Notes under the pieces: model-generated
Database searches by the model: none
What the model was told of the DNA's origin: nothing
What the model saw: only the letters and a program-made list of their open reading frames with translations
In this document: positions 32,859-42,483 of the stretch, one piece after another
Numbering within the stretch: the first letter of the stretch is position 1
Layout of the letters: the number at the start of each line of letters is the position of its first letter
Program-made: the position numbers and the translations under genes
From: CAVZVW01 sp963778845
GTDB taxonomy: Bacteria > Actinomycetota > Actinomycetes > Actinomycetales > Kineosporiaceae
Direction: 5' to 3'
DNA length: 64,000 nucleotides
NCBI GenBank assembly: GCA_963778845.1
Contig: CAVZVW010000004.1
Coordinates: 124,001 to 188,000, forward strand

Positions 32859-34024
32859 CACGCACCACCTCCCGCGTCGGCGGAGCCGGTATCGCCGCCC
32901 AGCAGCTCGGCGGTCGGTGCATGCGTCACCGCGCCGTCGTGCGTGAGGCAGGATCCGGCGACGACCTCGTCGTCGAAGTCAGGAACCACCTGGCCGTCCT
33001 TCGTCATGAGCATCAGCAGGTTCACCACGTTCTTGGCGTACAGCCGGGAGGCGTCCGCGGGCATGGTGCTCGCGGCGTCCTTCATCCCCACGAGCCGGAC
33101 GACGCCGCCCGCGACCTCGACGAGGACGTCCTCCCCCGCGACCGCCCCCGCGACGTTGCCGCCTGACTCAGCTGCGAGGTCGACGACGACGCTGCCGGGC
33201 TTCATCGCCGCGACCATCGGGGCGGTGACCAGCAGGGGGGCGCGGCGGCCGGGGACCGCGGCCGTCGTCACGACCACGTCGGCCTCGGCGATGAAGGGGG
33301 CCAGCGCCTCCTGCTGCCGCTTCGCCCGGTCCTCGCTCAGCTCCCGGGCGTAGCCGCCGGCGCCCTCGACCGCCTCGAGGTCGAGGTTGACGAAGCTGGC
33401 GCCCATCGACCGCACCTCGTCGGCGCTGGCCGGCCGCACGTCGTAGGCCGATACGACGGCACCGAGGCGCTTCGCGGTGGCGATCGCCTGCAGGCCCGCG
33501 ACACCCGCCCCGAGAACGAGCACCTTGGCCGGTGGCACGGTGCCCGCGGCCGTCATGAACAGCGGGAAGAACCGCGGGAGGCGCATCGCGGCCTCGAGGA
33601 CGCACCGGTACCCGGCCACCAGGGCCTGGGAGGTCAGCGCGTCCATGGACTGGGCGCGGCTGATCCGGGGCACCAGCTCCATGGCGAAGGCCGTCACGCG
33701 GGCGTCGCGCAGCGCGGCGACCGAGACGAGCTCGGTGGACGGTGAGCAGAAGCCCACCGTGATCGTGCCGGGCCGCAGCTTCGCGATCACGGCAGTGGTC
33801 AGCGGCCGGACATGCAGCAGCACGTCCACCGCGGCGGCTTCCACGGACTCCACGACGGCCGCACCGGCCGCCGTGTAGGCGGCGTCAGGGGCGAGGGAGT
33901 GAAGGCCCGCACCGGTCTGGATGACGACGTCAAGGCCCGCCTTGGTCAGCGTGGGGATGACGTCGGGAACCAGAGCCACACGATGCTCACCGCGGATCGA
34001 CTCGATGGCGACGGCGACGTTCAC
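32858..34024 (-). CDS. pntA1: NAD(P) transhydrogenase subunit alpha, part 1 (NAD-binding)
   Basis: 388 residues of the alanine dehydrogenase/PNT domain. ESIRGEHRVALVPD at the N-terminus, PRISRAQSMDALTSQA in the middle, the NAD-binding loop VLVLGAGVAGLQAIATAKRLGA with YDVRP after it, and MKPGSVVVDLAAESGGN complete the soluble dI domain that binds NADH. It starts with GTG. It is the first gene of the pnt operon, which supplies NADPH. Confidence 0.94.
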   Translation of the reverse strand: MNVAVAIESIRGEHRVALVPDVIPTLTKAGLDVVIQTGAGLHSLAPDAAYTAAGAAVVESVEAAAVDVLLHVRPLTTAVIAKLRPGTITVGFCSPSTELVSVAALRDARVTAFAMELVPRISRAQSMDALTSQALVAGYRCVLEAAMRLPRFFPLFMTAAGTVPPAKVLVLGAGVAGLQAIATAKRLGAVVSAYDVRPASADEVRSMGASFVNLDLEAVEGAGGYARELSEDRAKRQQEALAPFIAEADVVVTTAAVPGRRAPLLVTAPMVAAMKPGSVVVDLAAESGGNVAGAVAGEDVLVEVAGGVVRLVGMKDAASTMPADASRLYAKNVVNLLMLMTKDGQVVPDFDDEVVAGSCLTHDGAVTHAPTAELLGGDTGSADAGGGA

Positions 34025-34227
34025 GCGCCGAACCTACTCCCGCCGCCTCGGCCCGGTCGCCAGCGAGGCTGTGTGGCGGGTCACGTGGGCGTCCCGGTGG
34101 GAGCTGGGGGCGCAACGGGGCGACCCGGTCAAGGGGTCCGAAGTCCCGGGATCGGCGGCATAATCTCGCGGAGATCGCGGCGCGGCCCGCTGCCGCGACG
34201 TGCAAGCTCGCGTTCGCGGGAGGAACC

Positions 34228-35142
34228 ATGTCGACGACCACCGAAGGCCGCCTCAGATGGACCCACGGGCAGACCTGGTACCGCATCCTCGGCGATCTCG
34301 ACCCTGCCGCCCCGCAGGCCCCGGTCGTCATCCTGCACGGTGGCCCGGGCGCAGCGCACGACTACTGCGAGCCGATCGCCGAGCTGCTGGCCCAGACCGG
34401 CCGCACGTGCGTGCTCTACGACCAGCTCGGCTGCGGCCGGAGCGACCACCTGCCGGCCGCACCGGCCGAGCGGTGGACGCCGGAGCTGTTCAAGGACGAG
34501 CTCACCGAGCTGACCCGGCACCTGGGCATCTCGCGACGCTACGCCGTCCTCGGTCAGTCCTGGGGCGGCATGCTCGCCATGGAGCACGCGCTGGACCACC
34601 CCGCGGGCCTGGGCGCCCTGGTCGTCGCGGACTCACCTGCAAGCATGCAGCTGTGGGTCGAGGAGGCGAACCGCCTCAGGGCGCAGCTGCCTGCCGAGGT
34701 CGAGTCCACGCTTCGCCGGCACGAGGATGCCGGCACGACAGCCGACCCGGAGTACGAGGCAGCCGTCCAGGTCTTCTACGACCGCCACGTGTGCCGGGTG
34801 CCCCAACCGGAGTGCGTCCGGAGGTCGTTCGCCCAGATCGCGCAGGACCCGACCGTCTACCACACCATGAACGGGCCGAGTGAGTTCCACGTGGTGGGCA
34901 CCCTCAGGGAGTGGGACATCACGCGGCGGCTGCCGTCGATCGCCGTCCCGACGCTGCTGGTCTCCGGTGCGCACGACGAGGCGACCCCGCGGATCCTCGG
35001 CGAGATCCACGACAGGATCCCCGGATCGCGATGGGAGCTCTTCGCGTACTCCAGCCACATGCCGCACATCGAGGAGCCTGCGAAGTTCAAGGAGGTTGTG
35101 GCGGGGTTCCTCGCCGAGCACGACAGCCCGAGGCCGGCGTGA
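34228..35142 (+). CDS. Proline iminopeptidase-family alpha/beta hydrolase
   Basis: 304 residues. HGGPGAAHDY (oxyanion region, 37-41), the nucleophile S111 in GQSWGGMLA, and the acid and His in SGAHDEATP and SSHMPHIEE form the hydrolase core of peptidase family S33. Such enzymes release N-terminal proline or act on amino acid amides and esters in the cytoplasm. It is convergent with an oligopeptide ABC importer operon whose gene order ends facing it, and the window also has proline/hydroxyproline and 5-oxoproline genes, so a role in using imported peptides is sensible. The ATG follows GGGAGG. Confidence 0.87.
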   Translation: MSTTTEGRLRWTHGQTWYRILGDLDPAAPQAPVVILHGGPGAAHDYCEPIAELLAQTGRTCVLYDQLGCGRSDHLPAAPAERWTPELFKDELTELTRHLGISRRYAVLGQSWGGMLAMEHALDHPAGLGALVVADSPASMQLWVEEANRLRAQLPAEVESTLRRHEDAGTTADPEYEAAVQVFYDRHVCRVPQPECVRRSFAQIAQDPTVYHTMNGPSEFHVVGTLREWDITRRLPSIAVPTLLVSGAHDEATPRILGEIHDRIPGSRWELFAYSSHMPHIEEPAKFKEVVAGFLAEHDSPRPA

Positions 35143-35151
35143 GGGCGGCCA

Positions 35152-36234
35152 TCACGTCGGAGGTGGCAGCGGATGATGGCACGCCACCTGCCGGTCGGGT
35201 GAGCCCGACAGGTGCGGCCGCTGCGCGAGGCAGATGTCCGTCGCGAACCGGCACCTGGGGGCGAAGGCACACCCCGCGGGCTTGTCGATCGGGCTGGGTA
35301 CGTCGCCGGTGAGCACTATCCGCTCCGTGTGCCGCGTTCCGGTTCCGTCGTCGATCTCCGGCACGGCGGACAGGAGCGCCTGCGTGTAGGGATGGCTCGG
35401 CGCGCCGTAGACGACCTCCGCCGGGCCGAGCTCCACCAGCTCGCCGAGATACATCACGCCGATCCGGTCGGACACGTGCCGGACCACTCCGAGGTCGTGG
35501 GCGATGAAGACGTACGTCAACCCGAACTCGTCCTGCAGGTCGGCGAGCAGGTTGAGCACCTGGGCCTGGATGGACACGTCCAGGGCCGACACCGGCTCGT
35601 CGGCGACGAGCAGCTGGGGGTTCAGGGCCAGGGCCCGAGCGATCCCGATCCGCTGTCGCTGGCCGCCGGAGAACTCGTGAGGGTAGCGCTCGAAGAGCGA
35701 GGGGTCGAAGCCGACCACCTCGAGCAGCTCACGTGCCCGGCTGCGGATTGTCCGCTCCGCAGCAACCCGGTGCACCCGCATCGGCTCCTCGACGATCGCG
35801 GCGGCTCGCCGGCGTGGGTTCAGCGAGGCGTACGGGTCCTGGAAGACCATCTGCATCTGCCGGCGGTAGGGGCGCATCTGGCGGCGGGAGAGGCCGGTCA
35901 GGTCCGAGCCGGCGAACGAGACGGACCCGGAGCTGAGCTCGAGCAGCCGCACGATGCAGCGGCCGAACGTCGTCTTGCCGCAGCCGGACTCCCCGACCAG
36001 GCCGAGCGTCTCCCCGGCGACGACCTCCAACGACACGCCGTCGACGGCGTGCACGACCTGCCGGACCCTCCCCCCGAGCAGGCCGCCGCGCACCGGGAAG
36101 TACTTGACGACGTCGCGGGCCGACACCAGCGTCTCGCCCGCGGCGGTGCGGCCCCGATCGGCGGACGCCGAGCCCACAGGCACTGCCGAGGCCGGGCCTA
36201 CCGGCTCTGCGGACGACGCGCGGTCGGGGGTCAC
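35152..36234 (-). CDS. Oligopeptide ABC transporter ATP-binding protein (DppF/OppF type)
   Basis: 360 residues. After a low-complexity N-terminal tail of about 35 residues come Walker A GESGCGKTT (81-89), VFQDPYASLNPR, the signature FSGGQRQRIGIARAL, Walker B LLVADEPVSALD and the switch His in FIAHDLGVV. The C-terminal oligopeptide/dipeptide extension has a cysteine set (GCAFAPRCRFATDIC) often linked to an Fe-S cluster. GTG 36234 overlaps the DppD-type stop (GTGA). It pairs with the next ATPase to drive import. Confidence 0.92.
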   Translation of the reverse strand: MTPDRASSAEPVGPASAVPVGSASADRGRTAAGETLVSARDVVKYFPVRGGLLGGRVRQVVHAVDGVSLEVVAGETLGLVGESGCGKTTFGRCIVRLLELSSGSVSFAGSDLTGLSRRQMRPYRRQMQMVFQDPYASLNPRRRAAAIVEEPMRVHRVAAERTIRSRARELLEVVGFDPSLFERYPHEFSGGQRQRIGIARALALNPQLLVADEPVSALDVSIQAQVLNLLADLQDEFGLTYVFIAHDLGVVRHVSDRIGVMYLGELVELGPAEVVYGAPSHPYTQALLSAVPEIDDGTGTRHTERIVLTGDVPSPIDKPAGCAFAPRCRFATDICLAQRPHLSGSPDRQVACHHPLPPPT

Positions 36235-37256
36235 GTCCGGGCCTGCTCGGCTGCGGCGTCGGACTCCCCGCGCAGCCGCGCGCGAGAGGGAGAGTCCAGC
36301 CAGCAGGCATCGGCGTGATCCACGCCGGGTCTCCCGGTGAGGGGCGGCTGCTGCTCGCAGGCGTCGTGGGCGAACCGGCACCGCGGCGCGAACCGGCACC
36401 CGGGTGGCGGGGCCAGCAGGGAGACGGGCGAGCCGGCGATCGCTGCGAGCCTGCGGGTCCGTGGCCGGTCCGTGCGCGGGATCGACCCGATGAGCCCCCA
36501 GGTGTAGGGGTGGAGCGGGTGGTGGAAGACCGCGCTGCGTTCCCCGACCTCGGCTACGCGGCCGCCGTACATCACCAGGACGCGATCGGCGATGTCGCTG
36601 ACCACCCCCATGTCGTGGGTGATGAGAAGGATCGAGGACCCGTGGTCGCGTCTGAGGTCCTGCATGAGCTGCAGGATCTGGGCCTGGATCGTCACGTCCA
36701 GCGCCGTGGTCGGCTCGTCGGCGATCAACAGCTGCGGGTGGCAGGCCAGCGCCATCGCGATGACGACGCGCTGGCGCATCCCGCCCGAGAACTGGTGCGG
36801 GTAGGCGTCGACCCGCCGCTCGGGGTTCGGGATGCCCACCTCGGCGAGCAGCCTGACCGCGCGAGCGCGGGCGGCCTGCTTGGAGACCTTCTCGTGCGCG
36901 CGGATCTGCTCGGTGATGTGCCAGCCGGCGGTGTACACCGGGGTCAGCGCGGTCATCGGGTCCTGGAAGATCATCGCGATCTCGCGACCGCGGACGGCGC
37001 GCATCGCCGGGTCGTCGAATCGCAGAAGATCCTCGCCGCGGAACGCGACCTCGCCGGTGATGGAGACGTTGGGACCGGTCAGCAACCGGAGCACCGCCAG
37101 GCAGGTGACGCTCTTGCCCGACCCGGACTCCCCGACGATGCCGAGCACCTGCCCCTCGTCGACGGTGAACGACAGGCCGTCGACGGCGGTGACGAGGCCC
37201 TGCCGGGTGCGGAACTGCACCCGCAGGTCGCGCACGTCCAGCAGCGGCTCAGGCAT
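36231..37256 (-). CDS. Oligopeptide ABC transporter ATP-binding protein (DppD/OppD type)
   Basis: 341 residues with Walker A GESGSGKSV (42-50), FQDPMTALTPVYT, signature FSGGMRQRVVIAMAL, Walker B LLIADEPTTALDVT and LLITHDMGVV. The C-terminal extension repeats the cysteine pattern GCRFAPRCRFAHDAC. The ATG lies inside the end of the permease gene (8-base overlap). Partner of the DppF-type ATPase. Confidence 0.93.
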   Translation of the reverse strand: MPEPLLDVRDLRVQFRTRQGLVTAVDGLSFTVDEGQVLGIVGESGSGKSVTCLAVLRLLTGPNVSITGEVAFRGEDLLRFDDPAMRAVRGREIAMIFQDPMTALTPVYTAGWHITEQIRAHEKVSKQAARARAVRLLAEVGIPNPERRVDAYPHQFSGGMRQRVVIAMALACHPQLLIADEPTTALDVTIQAQILQLMQDLRRDHGSSILLITHDMGVVSDIADRVLVMYGGRVAEVGERSAVFHHPLHPYTWGLIGSIPRTDRPRTRRLAAIAGSPVSLLAPPPGCRFAPRCRFAHDACEQQPPLTGRPGVDHADACWLDSPSRARLRGESDAAAEQART

Positions 37257-38217
37257 CGCGAACCCTGGGGTCCAGCAACGCGTAGAGCAGGTCGACCACA
37301 GCGTTGGCGACCACGACGAAGAAGGTCGCGTAGATCACGGTGGCCATGATGACGGGCAGGTCGAAGTTCTGCAGCGAGTCGTAGGTGAGCTTGCCCAGGC
37401 CATGCAGGCCGAACACCACCTCGGTGAGCAGCGCGGCGCCCCCGACGAGCGCGCCGAAGTCGAGCCCGAAGAGGCTGACGATGGCGACCAGGCTGCACCG
37501 CAGGGCGTGCCGAAGCAGGACGCGGCGTTCGGTGATGCCTTTGGCCCGGGCCATCCGCACGTAGTCCTCGTCCAGCGAGGTGATCATCTCCCCGCGCAGC
37601 ACCCGGGCGTAGATGCCGGCGTACAGGACGGCCAGGGTCAACCAGGCGAAGAGCAGGTGCAGTGCCCACTGCCCCACCCCCTCGGACAACGGTGCGTAAC
37701 CCAGAGGTGGGACCCACGAGAAGACGCTGTCGTGCAGTCGGCTCTGCGTGACGAGGTTGACCACCTCCCCCAGCCAGTACACGGGCAACGAGATGCCGAT
37801 GACACCGAGGAACATGATCAGCGGATCCACCCAGGTGCCGCGCCATCGGGCCGCGGCCACGCCCATGGCCACGCCGACGACCATCCAGATCACCGCCGCG
37901 CCGATGACCAGCGACAGGGTCACCGGGATCGCAGCAGTCACCTGCGGCACCACTTCGGCGCCACGATTGACGAACGACGTGAGGTCCTTGTCGACGAACA
38001 GGTGCTTCATCATCATGCCGTACTGCACCGGGAGCGGGCGGTCGAGGCCGAAGGACGTGCGCACCTGGGCCAGGGTCTCCTGGCTGGCGTTGCGCCCGGC
38101 GATCCGGGCAGCGGGGTCTGCGCCCGGTGTCGCGAAGAAGATGAGGAAGACCAGCACGCTGATCGAGAAGAGCACGAACACCATGGAGGCGGCCCGGCGA
38201 AGCGCGAACCGCGCCAT
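37249..38217 (-). CDS. Oligopeptide ABC transporter permease (DppB type)
   Basis: 322 residues with about six membrane helices. The start FALRRAASMVFVLFSISVLVFLIFF is typical of DppB proteins, and the EAA-like coupling loop is VRMARAKGITERRVLLRHALRCSLV. LDPRVRDA ends the chain in the usual way. ATG 38217 overlaps the stop of the second permease (TGATG). Confidence 0.93.
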   Translation of the reverse strand: MARFALRRAASMVFVLFSISVLVFLIFFATPGADPAARIAGRNASQETLAQVRTSFGLDRPLPVQYGMMMKHLFVDKDLTSFVNRGAEVVPQVTAAIPVTLSLVIGAAVIWMVVGVAMGVAAARWRGTWVDPLIMFLGVIGISLPVYWLGEVVNLVTQSRLHDSVFSWVPPLGYAPLSEGVGQWALHLLFAWLTLAVLYAGIYARVLRGEMITSLDEDYVRMARAKGITERRVLLRHALRCSLVAIVSLFGLDFGALVGGAALLTEVVFGLHGLGKLTYDSLQNFDLPVIMATVIYATFFVVVANAVVDLLYALLDPRVRDA

Positions 38218-39284
38218 CAGAGGCTGCCGCGCAGCTTGGCCCGGGGGTCCAGCGCGTCGCGGGCGCTGTCCCCCAGCAGGTTCAGCGCCGCCGCCGAGAC
38301 GGCGAGGGCGATCCCAGGGGCGATGGCGACCATCGGCCGGGTGTAGAGCAGGCCGAGCCCGTCGTTGATGATCGTCCCCCAGGAGGCGTCCGGCGGCTGG
38401 ACACCCACGGACAGGAACGACAGGGCCGACTCCGTGAGCATGTTGATGCTCGTCATCAGCGGCAGAAAGACGATCACCGTGGGTAGGACGTTCGGGAGGA
38501 GCTCCCGCCGCAACACTCGGCCGTCCGAGGCGCCGGCACCGATCGCGGCCTTGACGAAGTCCTTCTCCCGCAAGGACATCACCTGCCCGCGCAGCGGTCT
38601 GGCGACGTAAGGGACGTACACGATCCCGATGATGACGATCGGCAGCAGCAGGCTGCCGGCGGTGATCGTGATCGGCCCGAGGCGCACCCCGCTGGTGAGC
38701 AGCACCACCGACAGGCAGATCGCCAGGAGGTAGACCGGGAACGCCCAGACGACGTCGAGGAGCCGGGAGAGCACGCCGTCCACCGCGCCGCCGAAGTACC
38801 CGGACACGACGCCGAGCACGGTCGCCAGGAAGCAGCACAGCAGGGCCGACGCCAGCCCGATGAGCAGGCTGTTCCGGCCCCCGTAGAGCATGCGAGCGGC
38901 GACGTCCCGGCCCTGGTTGTCCGCGCCCAGGAAGAAGTTCCGCGGATCCCACGTCGGCCCGATCGGCGTGACGCCGAGCCCCAGGCCGGTGGTGCTGGGA
39001 GCCAGGATGGGCACCGTTTCGCCATCGACGACCGTGGTGCCGTTGATGTTGGACTCGAACGGGTCGGTGTGCGCCACGTGCTGGGCGTACATCGGGGCGA
39101 GCAGGCAGGCCGTCACGATGACGACCAGGACGGACAGCGAACCCAGCGCCACCCGGTCGTGGCGCAACGACCGGAACGCGGTCCGCCAGGGCCCTGGCGG
39201 ACCCTGGCTCGGCCGGGTCGCGGGCGGCGCCGAGCCCCCGCTGGCCACGAGCGGGCCAGCGGGGGTGGTTGGCTCGGCCGTCAC
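38217..39284 (-). CDS. Oligopeptide ABC transporter permease (DppC type)
   Basis: 355 residues. An N-terminal Pro-rich cytoplasmic tail (~30 residues) is followed by a first helix, an outside loop with GPTWDPRNFFLGADNQGRDVAARMLYGGRNSL, then the permease core and the coupling loop DFVKAAIGAGASDGRVLRRELLPN. ALDPRAKLRGSL at the end is typical of DppC. GTG 39284 overlaps the stop of the binding protein gene (GTGA). Confidence 0.93.
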   Translation of the reverse strand: MTAEPTTPAGPLVASGGSAPPATRPSQGPPGPWRTAFRSLRHDRVALGSLSVLVVIVTACLLAPMYAQHVAHTDPFESNINGTTVVDGETVPILAPSTTGLGLGVTPIGPTWDPRNFFLGADNQGRDVAARMLYGGRNSLLIGLASALLCCFLATVLGVVSGYFGGAVDGVLSRLLDVVWAFPVYLLAICLSVVLLTSGVRLGPITITAGSLLLPIVIIGIVYVPYVARPLRGQVMSLREKDFVKAAIGAGASDGRVLRRELLPNVLPTVIVFLPLMTSINMLTESALSFLSVGVQPPDASWGTIINDGLGLLYTRPMVAIAPGIALAVSAAALNLLGDSARDALDPRAKLRGSL

Positions 39285-41029
39285 TGAACCCAGAGCTGGT
39301 CGACGAGCATGTAGTACTGCTTGGAGAACTGGTAGTTGCCGACACGCTTGGAGGTGAAGTCGAGCAGCTTCGGCGTGATGAGCGGGGCCATCGGCGCCTT
39401 TGCCATGATCGCCTGGTCGATCTGGGCCCACTGCTTGTTGGCACCGGCGGGATCGGTCTGACCGGTGACGATCGCGGCCTTCATCTGGGGGTCGATGGTC
39501 TTGTCGCAGAAGCCGGCGATGTTGATCGAGGAGTCGCTGCCGGGGGTGAACGACGCGCAGGAGAGCAGCACGTTGAGGAAGTCCGAGGCCGCCGGGTAGT
39601 CCTGGTACCACGAGCTCAGGCTGATCTGCACCTTGTTCTTGGTGTTCTGGATGTAGGTGAACTGGATGTTGCCGGAGATCGGCTTGGCGGTGGCCTTGTA
39701 GCCGATCTGCGTCAGCGTGCTGGCGACCGCCTCACCCATGGCCTTGTTCACCTCGTCGTCGGTGACGATCACCTGCACGGCTGTGCCCGCCGTGCCGGAC
39801 TGCTGCACGAGCTGCTTCGCCTTGTCGAGGTCCGGTCCCTGCCACGTGGTGCCCGCCGGATTGGTGTACTGGCAGCTGTCCTCGTGGCCGGGGAACTCGG
39901 GCGGCAGGATCGTGCACACGGGCTGTGCGAGGTTCGATCCTCCGTAGAGCTTGACCATGGCCGCGCGGTCGACCGCCCAGTTCACGGCCTGCCGGGCCGT
40001 CTCGTTGTTGAACGGCGCCAGGTTCACGTTCATCGCGAGGTACCAGAACGCGGTCAGCGGGTTCACGTGCACCTGCGGGGCATACGTGGTACCCAGCTCG
40101 GCCAGCCTGTCGGCAGGTGGGGGGTCGAAGAGCCAGTCGGCCTGGTTGTTCTCGACCGCGGTGACCGCCGCCTCCACCGTCTGCCCGAAGTCCATCTCGA
40201 TCTGGTCGGGGTAGCCCTCGGGCTGAGCCTCTCGGTTCCATTCCTTGAAGGCGGGGTTACGGACCATCACGAGGCTCTTGTTCGGCTCGTACGACTTGAT
40301 CATGTAGGCGCCGGTGGTGGGGATGGGGGTCGTCCCGGCGTCGGTGCTCGGGGCGTCCTTGGGGTTGATCGAGGCGTGTGGCACCGCGAGCTTGTAGACG
40401 AACTCGGAGTCGGGGGCGGTGAGGTGGAACGTCACGGTGTTCGCGGCCGCGTCCGCGACAACCCCGCCGGCCAGGGTGCAGGTGGCCGGGGTCTTCAGGC
40501 AGGCGTCGGCCCCGACGATCCCGTTGTAGAAGGACCCGGCCGTCGGGCTGCTCACCTTGAAGATGCGCCGGAACGAGGCGGCGACGTCATCGACGGTGAC
40601 GTCGCGGCCGTCGGAGAACTTGATCCCCTTGCGGAGGGTGAACGTGTAGGTCAGGCCGGCGTCCGTGGCGGTGGGGACCGCCTCGGCGAGGTCCGGCACG
40701 ACGGTGAAGGAGGCCTTCCCGCCCACCTGCTTGAAGGAGAGCAGCCCGTCGTACATGGTCTGGAACAGCTGCCAGTACTGCAGCGTGTAGTTGATCTTCG
40801 GGTCGATGGTGCCGCCGGCGGACTTGGCGAGCAGCCGCAACGTGCCGCCACGGTGCTTGGGGTCATAGGGGCGCGGCTCCCCTTCGCCCGCCGTCGAGGC
40901 CGGGCTTGAGGCCGAGGTCGACGGGGCCGGTCCGGTGTTGGAGGAGCTGGCGGACCCGCCGCACGCGGGAACGACCAGGACGAGGGCGCAGACGGCGGCC
41001 AGGATGCCTGGCCTGGTGGACGATCGCAT
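39281..41029 (-). CDS. Peptide ABC transporter substrate-binding lipoprotein
   Basis: 582 residues. A lipoprotein signal peptide ends at the lipobox VPAC with C23 as lipid site, followed by a Ser/Thr/Pro linker. The mature protein has the SBP_bac_5 pattern: GGTLRLLAKSAGGTIDP, LTYTFTLRKGIKFSDGRDVTVDDVAASFRR, ARQAVNWAVDRAAMVKLYGG. It binds oligopeptides outside the membrane for the permease pair downstream. ATG 41029 has GGAG six bases upstream; ATG 41041 is an alternative. It is the first gene of the operon, in the order binding protein, DppC, DppB, DppD, DppF. Confidence 0.93.
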   Translation of the reverse strand: MRSSTRPGILAAVCALVLVVPACGGSASSSNTGPAPSTSASSPASTAGEGEPRPYDPKHRGGTLRLLAKSAGGTIDPKINYTLQYWQLFQTMYDGLLSFKQVGGKASFTVVPDLAEAVPTATDAGLTYTFTLRKGIKFSDGRDVTVDDVAASFRRIFKVSSPTAGSFYNGIVGADACLKTPATCTLAGGVVADAAANTVTFHLTAPDSEFVYKLAVPHASINPKDAPSTDAGTTPIPTTGAYMIKSYEPNKSLVMVRNPAFKEWNREAQPEGYPDQIEMDFGQTVEAAVTAVENNQADWLFDPPPADRLAELGTTYAPQVHVNPLTAFWYLAMNVNLAPFNNETARQAVNWAVDRAAMVKLYGGSNLAQPVCTILPPEFPGHEDSCQYTNPAGTTWQGPDLDKAKQLVQQSGTAGTAVQVIVTDDEVNKAMGEAVASTLTQIGYKATAKPISGNIQFTYIQNTKNKVQISLSSWYQDYPAASDFLNVLLSCASFTPGSDSSINIAGFCDKTIDPQMKAAIVTGQTDPAGANKQWAQIDQAIMAKAPMAPLITPKLLDFTSKRVGNYQFSKQYYMLVDQLWVQ

Positions 41030-41254
41030 GGCGTTCTCCATCGCGACGAAGGTGTGCGTAGCGTGGTGCGCATGCCGCCGGATGGCAAGGCGCGCAGGGG
41101 CCGACGACGAGATCGATATGCGTACGTGACCCGTCTGCGGGATGCAGGCCCGGTTCGTCACGATCGGGGTAGCCGTACGGCGCGCAGTCCTTGATCGTCC
41201 GGGCGTCCCGGAACCGCCGTACCCGCGGGGGGCCGTTGGCCCTACGCTCGTCCT

Positions 41255-42397
41255 GTGAATTCGTCCCATGATCGGGCGCCTGCGATGGTTCCGGCGGCGG
41301 GCTCGCTCGGCGGGCCCGTGGGCGAAGATCACCCGGCCGTCGAGCCAGGTGCCGCGGCGACCCCGACGGCCGGCACCGGCACCGCGCCGGGCACAGTCCC
41401 GGCATCGGGCTCCGCCGCCGGGCGCGCGGCGTCCCACCGTCTCGTCGGCATCGGCATGGTGCTGCTCGCCGCCACCTTGTGGTCGGTGAACGGCACGGTC
41501 AGCAAGCTCGTGCTGACCTCGGGGCTGTCCTCGCTGCGGCTGGTCGAGATCCGCTGTGTCGTAGCCGCTGTCATCTTCCTCGCCTTTGCCCAGGCGCGCC
41601 GTCCCGGCTCGCTTCGCACCTCGGCCCGCGAGCTGGCGTTCCTTGCCGTGTACGGAGTCGTCGGCCTGGCGCTGGTCCAGTGGCTGTACCTGGTCTCGAT
41701 CTCCCGGATGCCCGTGAGCATCTCGCTGCTCATCGAGTTCACCGCCCCGCTGATCGTCGCGCTCTGGGTGCGCTTCGTGCGCAAGGAGCCCGTCCGAGGC
41801 CGGGTCTGGGTCGCCCTCGTGCTGTGCCTCGTGGGCCTCGCCCTGGTGGCGCAGGTGTGGGCGGGGCTGACGTTGGACGCGCTCGGGCTGCTGTGCTCCG
41901 GCCTCGCCGCGCTGTGCCTGGCCGCCTACTACATGCTCGGCGAGCGTGCCCTCACCGACCGCGACCCGGTGTCCCTGGCTGCCTGGAGCTTCGTGATGGC
42001 CGGGGTCTTCTGGTCGGTGCTTCTGCCGTGGTGGACCTACCCGTTCGGCACTCTGGGGGGTACGACGCGGATGGGCGAGGCAGCCTGGCCGTGGCTGGCC
42101 TCGCTCGACCTGCCGATGTGGGCGCTGCTGGCGTGGATCGTCGTGCTCGGGACGGTCGTGCCGTTCACCCTCATCCTCGCCGGGCTGAAGCGGCTCGGCG
42201 CCACGCGGGTCGGTCTGGTGGGGACGGCGGAGCCCGTGATGGCGGGCCTGGTTGCCTGGGTGCTCATCGGCGAGGTGCTCGGTGCGGTGCAGATCCTGGG
42301 TGGTGCCGTCGTCCTGGCCGGGATCATGCTCGCCGAGACCGCCCGGGGACCACATCCGTCGCCCGCCAACGCCCTGCCGGAGGGCGTCGCACCCTGA
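41255..42397 (+). CDS. EamA/DMT-family transporter
   Basis: 380 residues. The first ~60 residues are Pro/Ala/Gly-rich and cytoplasmic, unusual for the family; ten hydrophobic segments follow as two EamA repeats (LVGIGMVLLAATLWSVNGTVSKLVL begins the first; GLVGTAEPVMAGLVAWVLIGEVL with the conserved EP lies in the second). It exports small metabolites. It is divergent from the peptide importer and starts with GTG. Codon use matches the neighbours. Confidence 0.9.
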   Translation: MNSSHDRAPAMVPAAGSLGGPVGEDHPAVEPGAAATPTAGTGTAPGTVPASGSAAGRAASHRLVGIGMVLLAATLWSVNGTVSKLVLTSGLSSLRLVEIRCVVAAVIFLAFAQARRPGSLRTSARELAFLAVYGVVGLALVQWLYLVSISRMPVSISLLIEFTAPLIVALWVRFVRKEPVRGRVWVALVLCLVGLALVAQVWAGLTLDALGLLCSGLAALCLAAYYMLGERALTDRDPVSLAAWSFVMAGVFWSVLLPWWTYPFGTLGGTTRMGEAAWPWLASLDLPMWALLAWIVVLGTVVPFTLILAGLKRLGATRVGLVGTAEPVMAGLVAWVLIGEVLGAVQILGGAVVLAGIMLAETARGPHPSPANALPEGVAP

Positions 42398-42483
42398 CGC
42401 TGCTGGCGCGACTGTCGGTGGCGGGTGCGAGTCTGGCCTGACGATCGCGGGCATCGACGCCCGCGGCTGGCCGGAGGACGTAC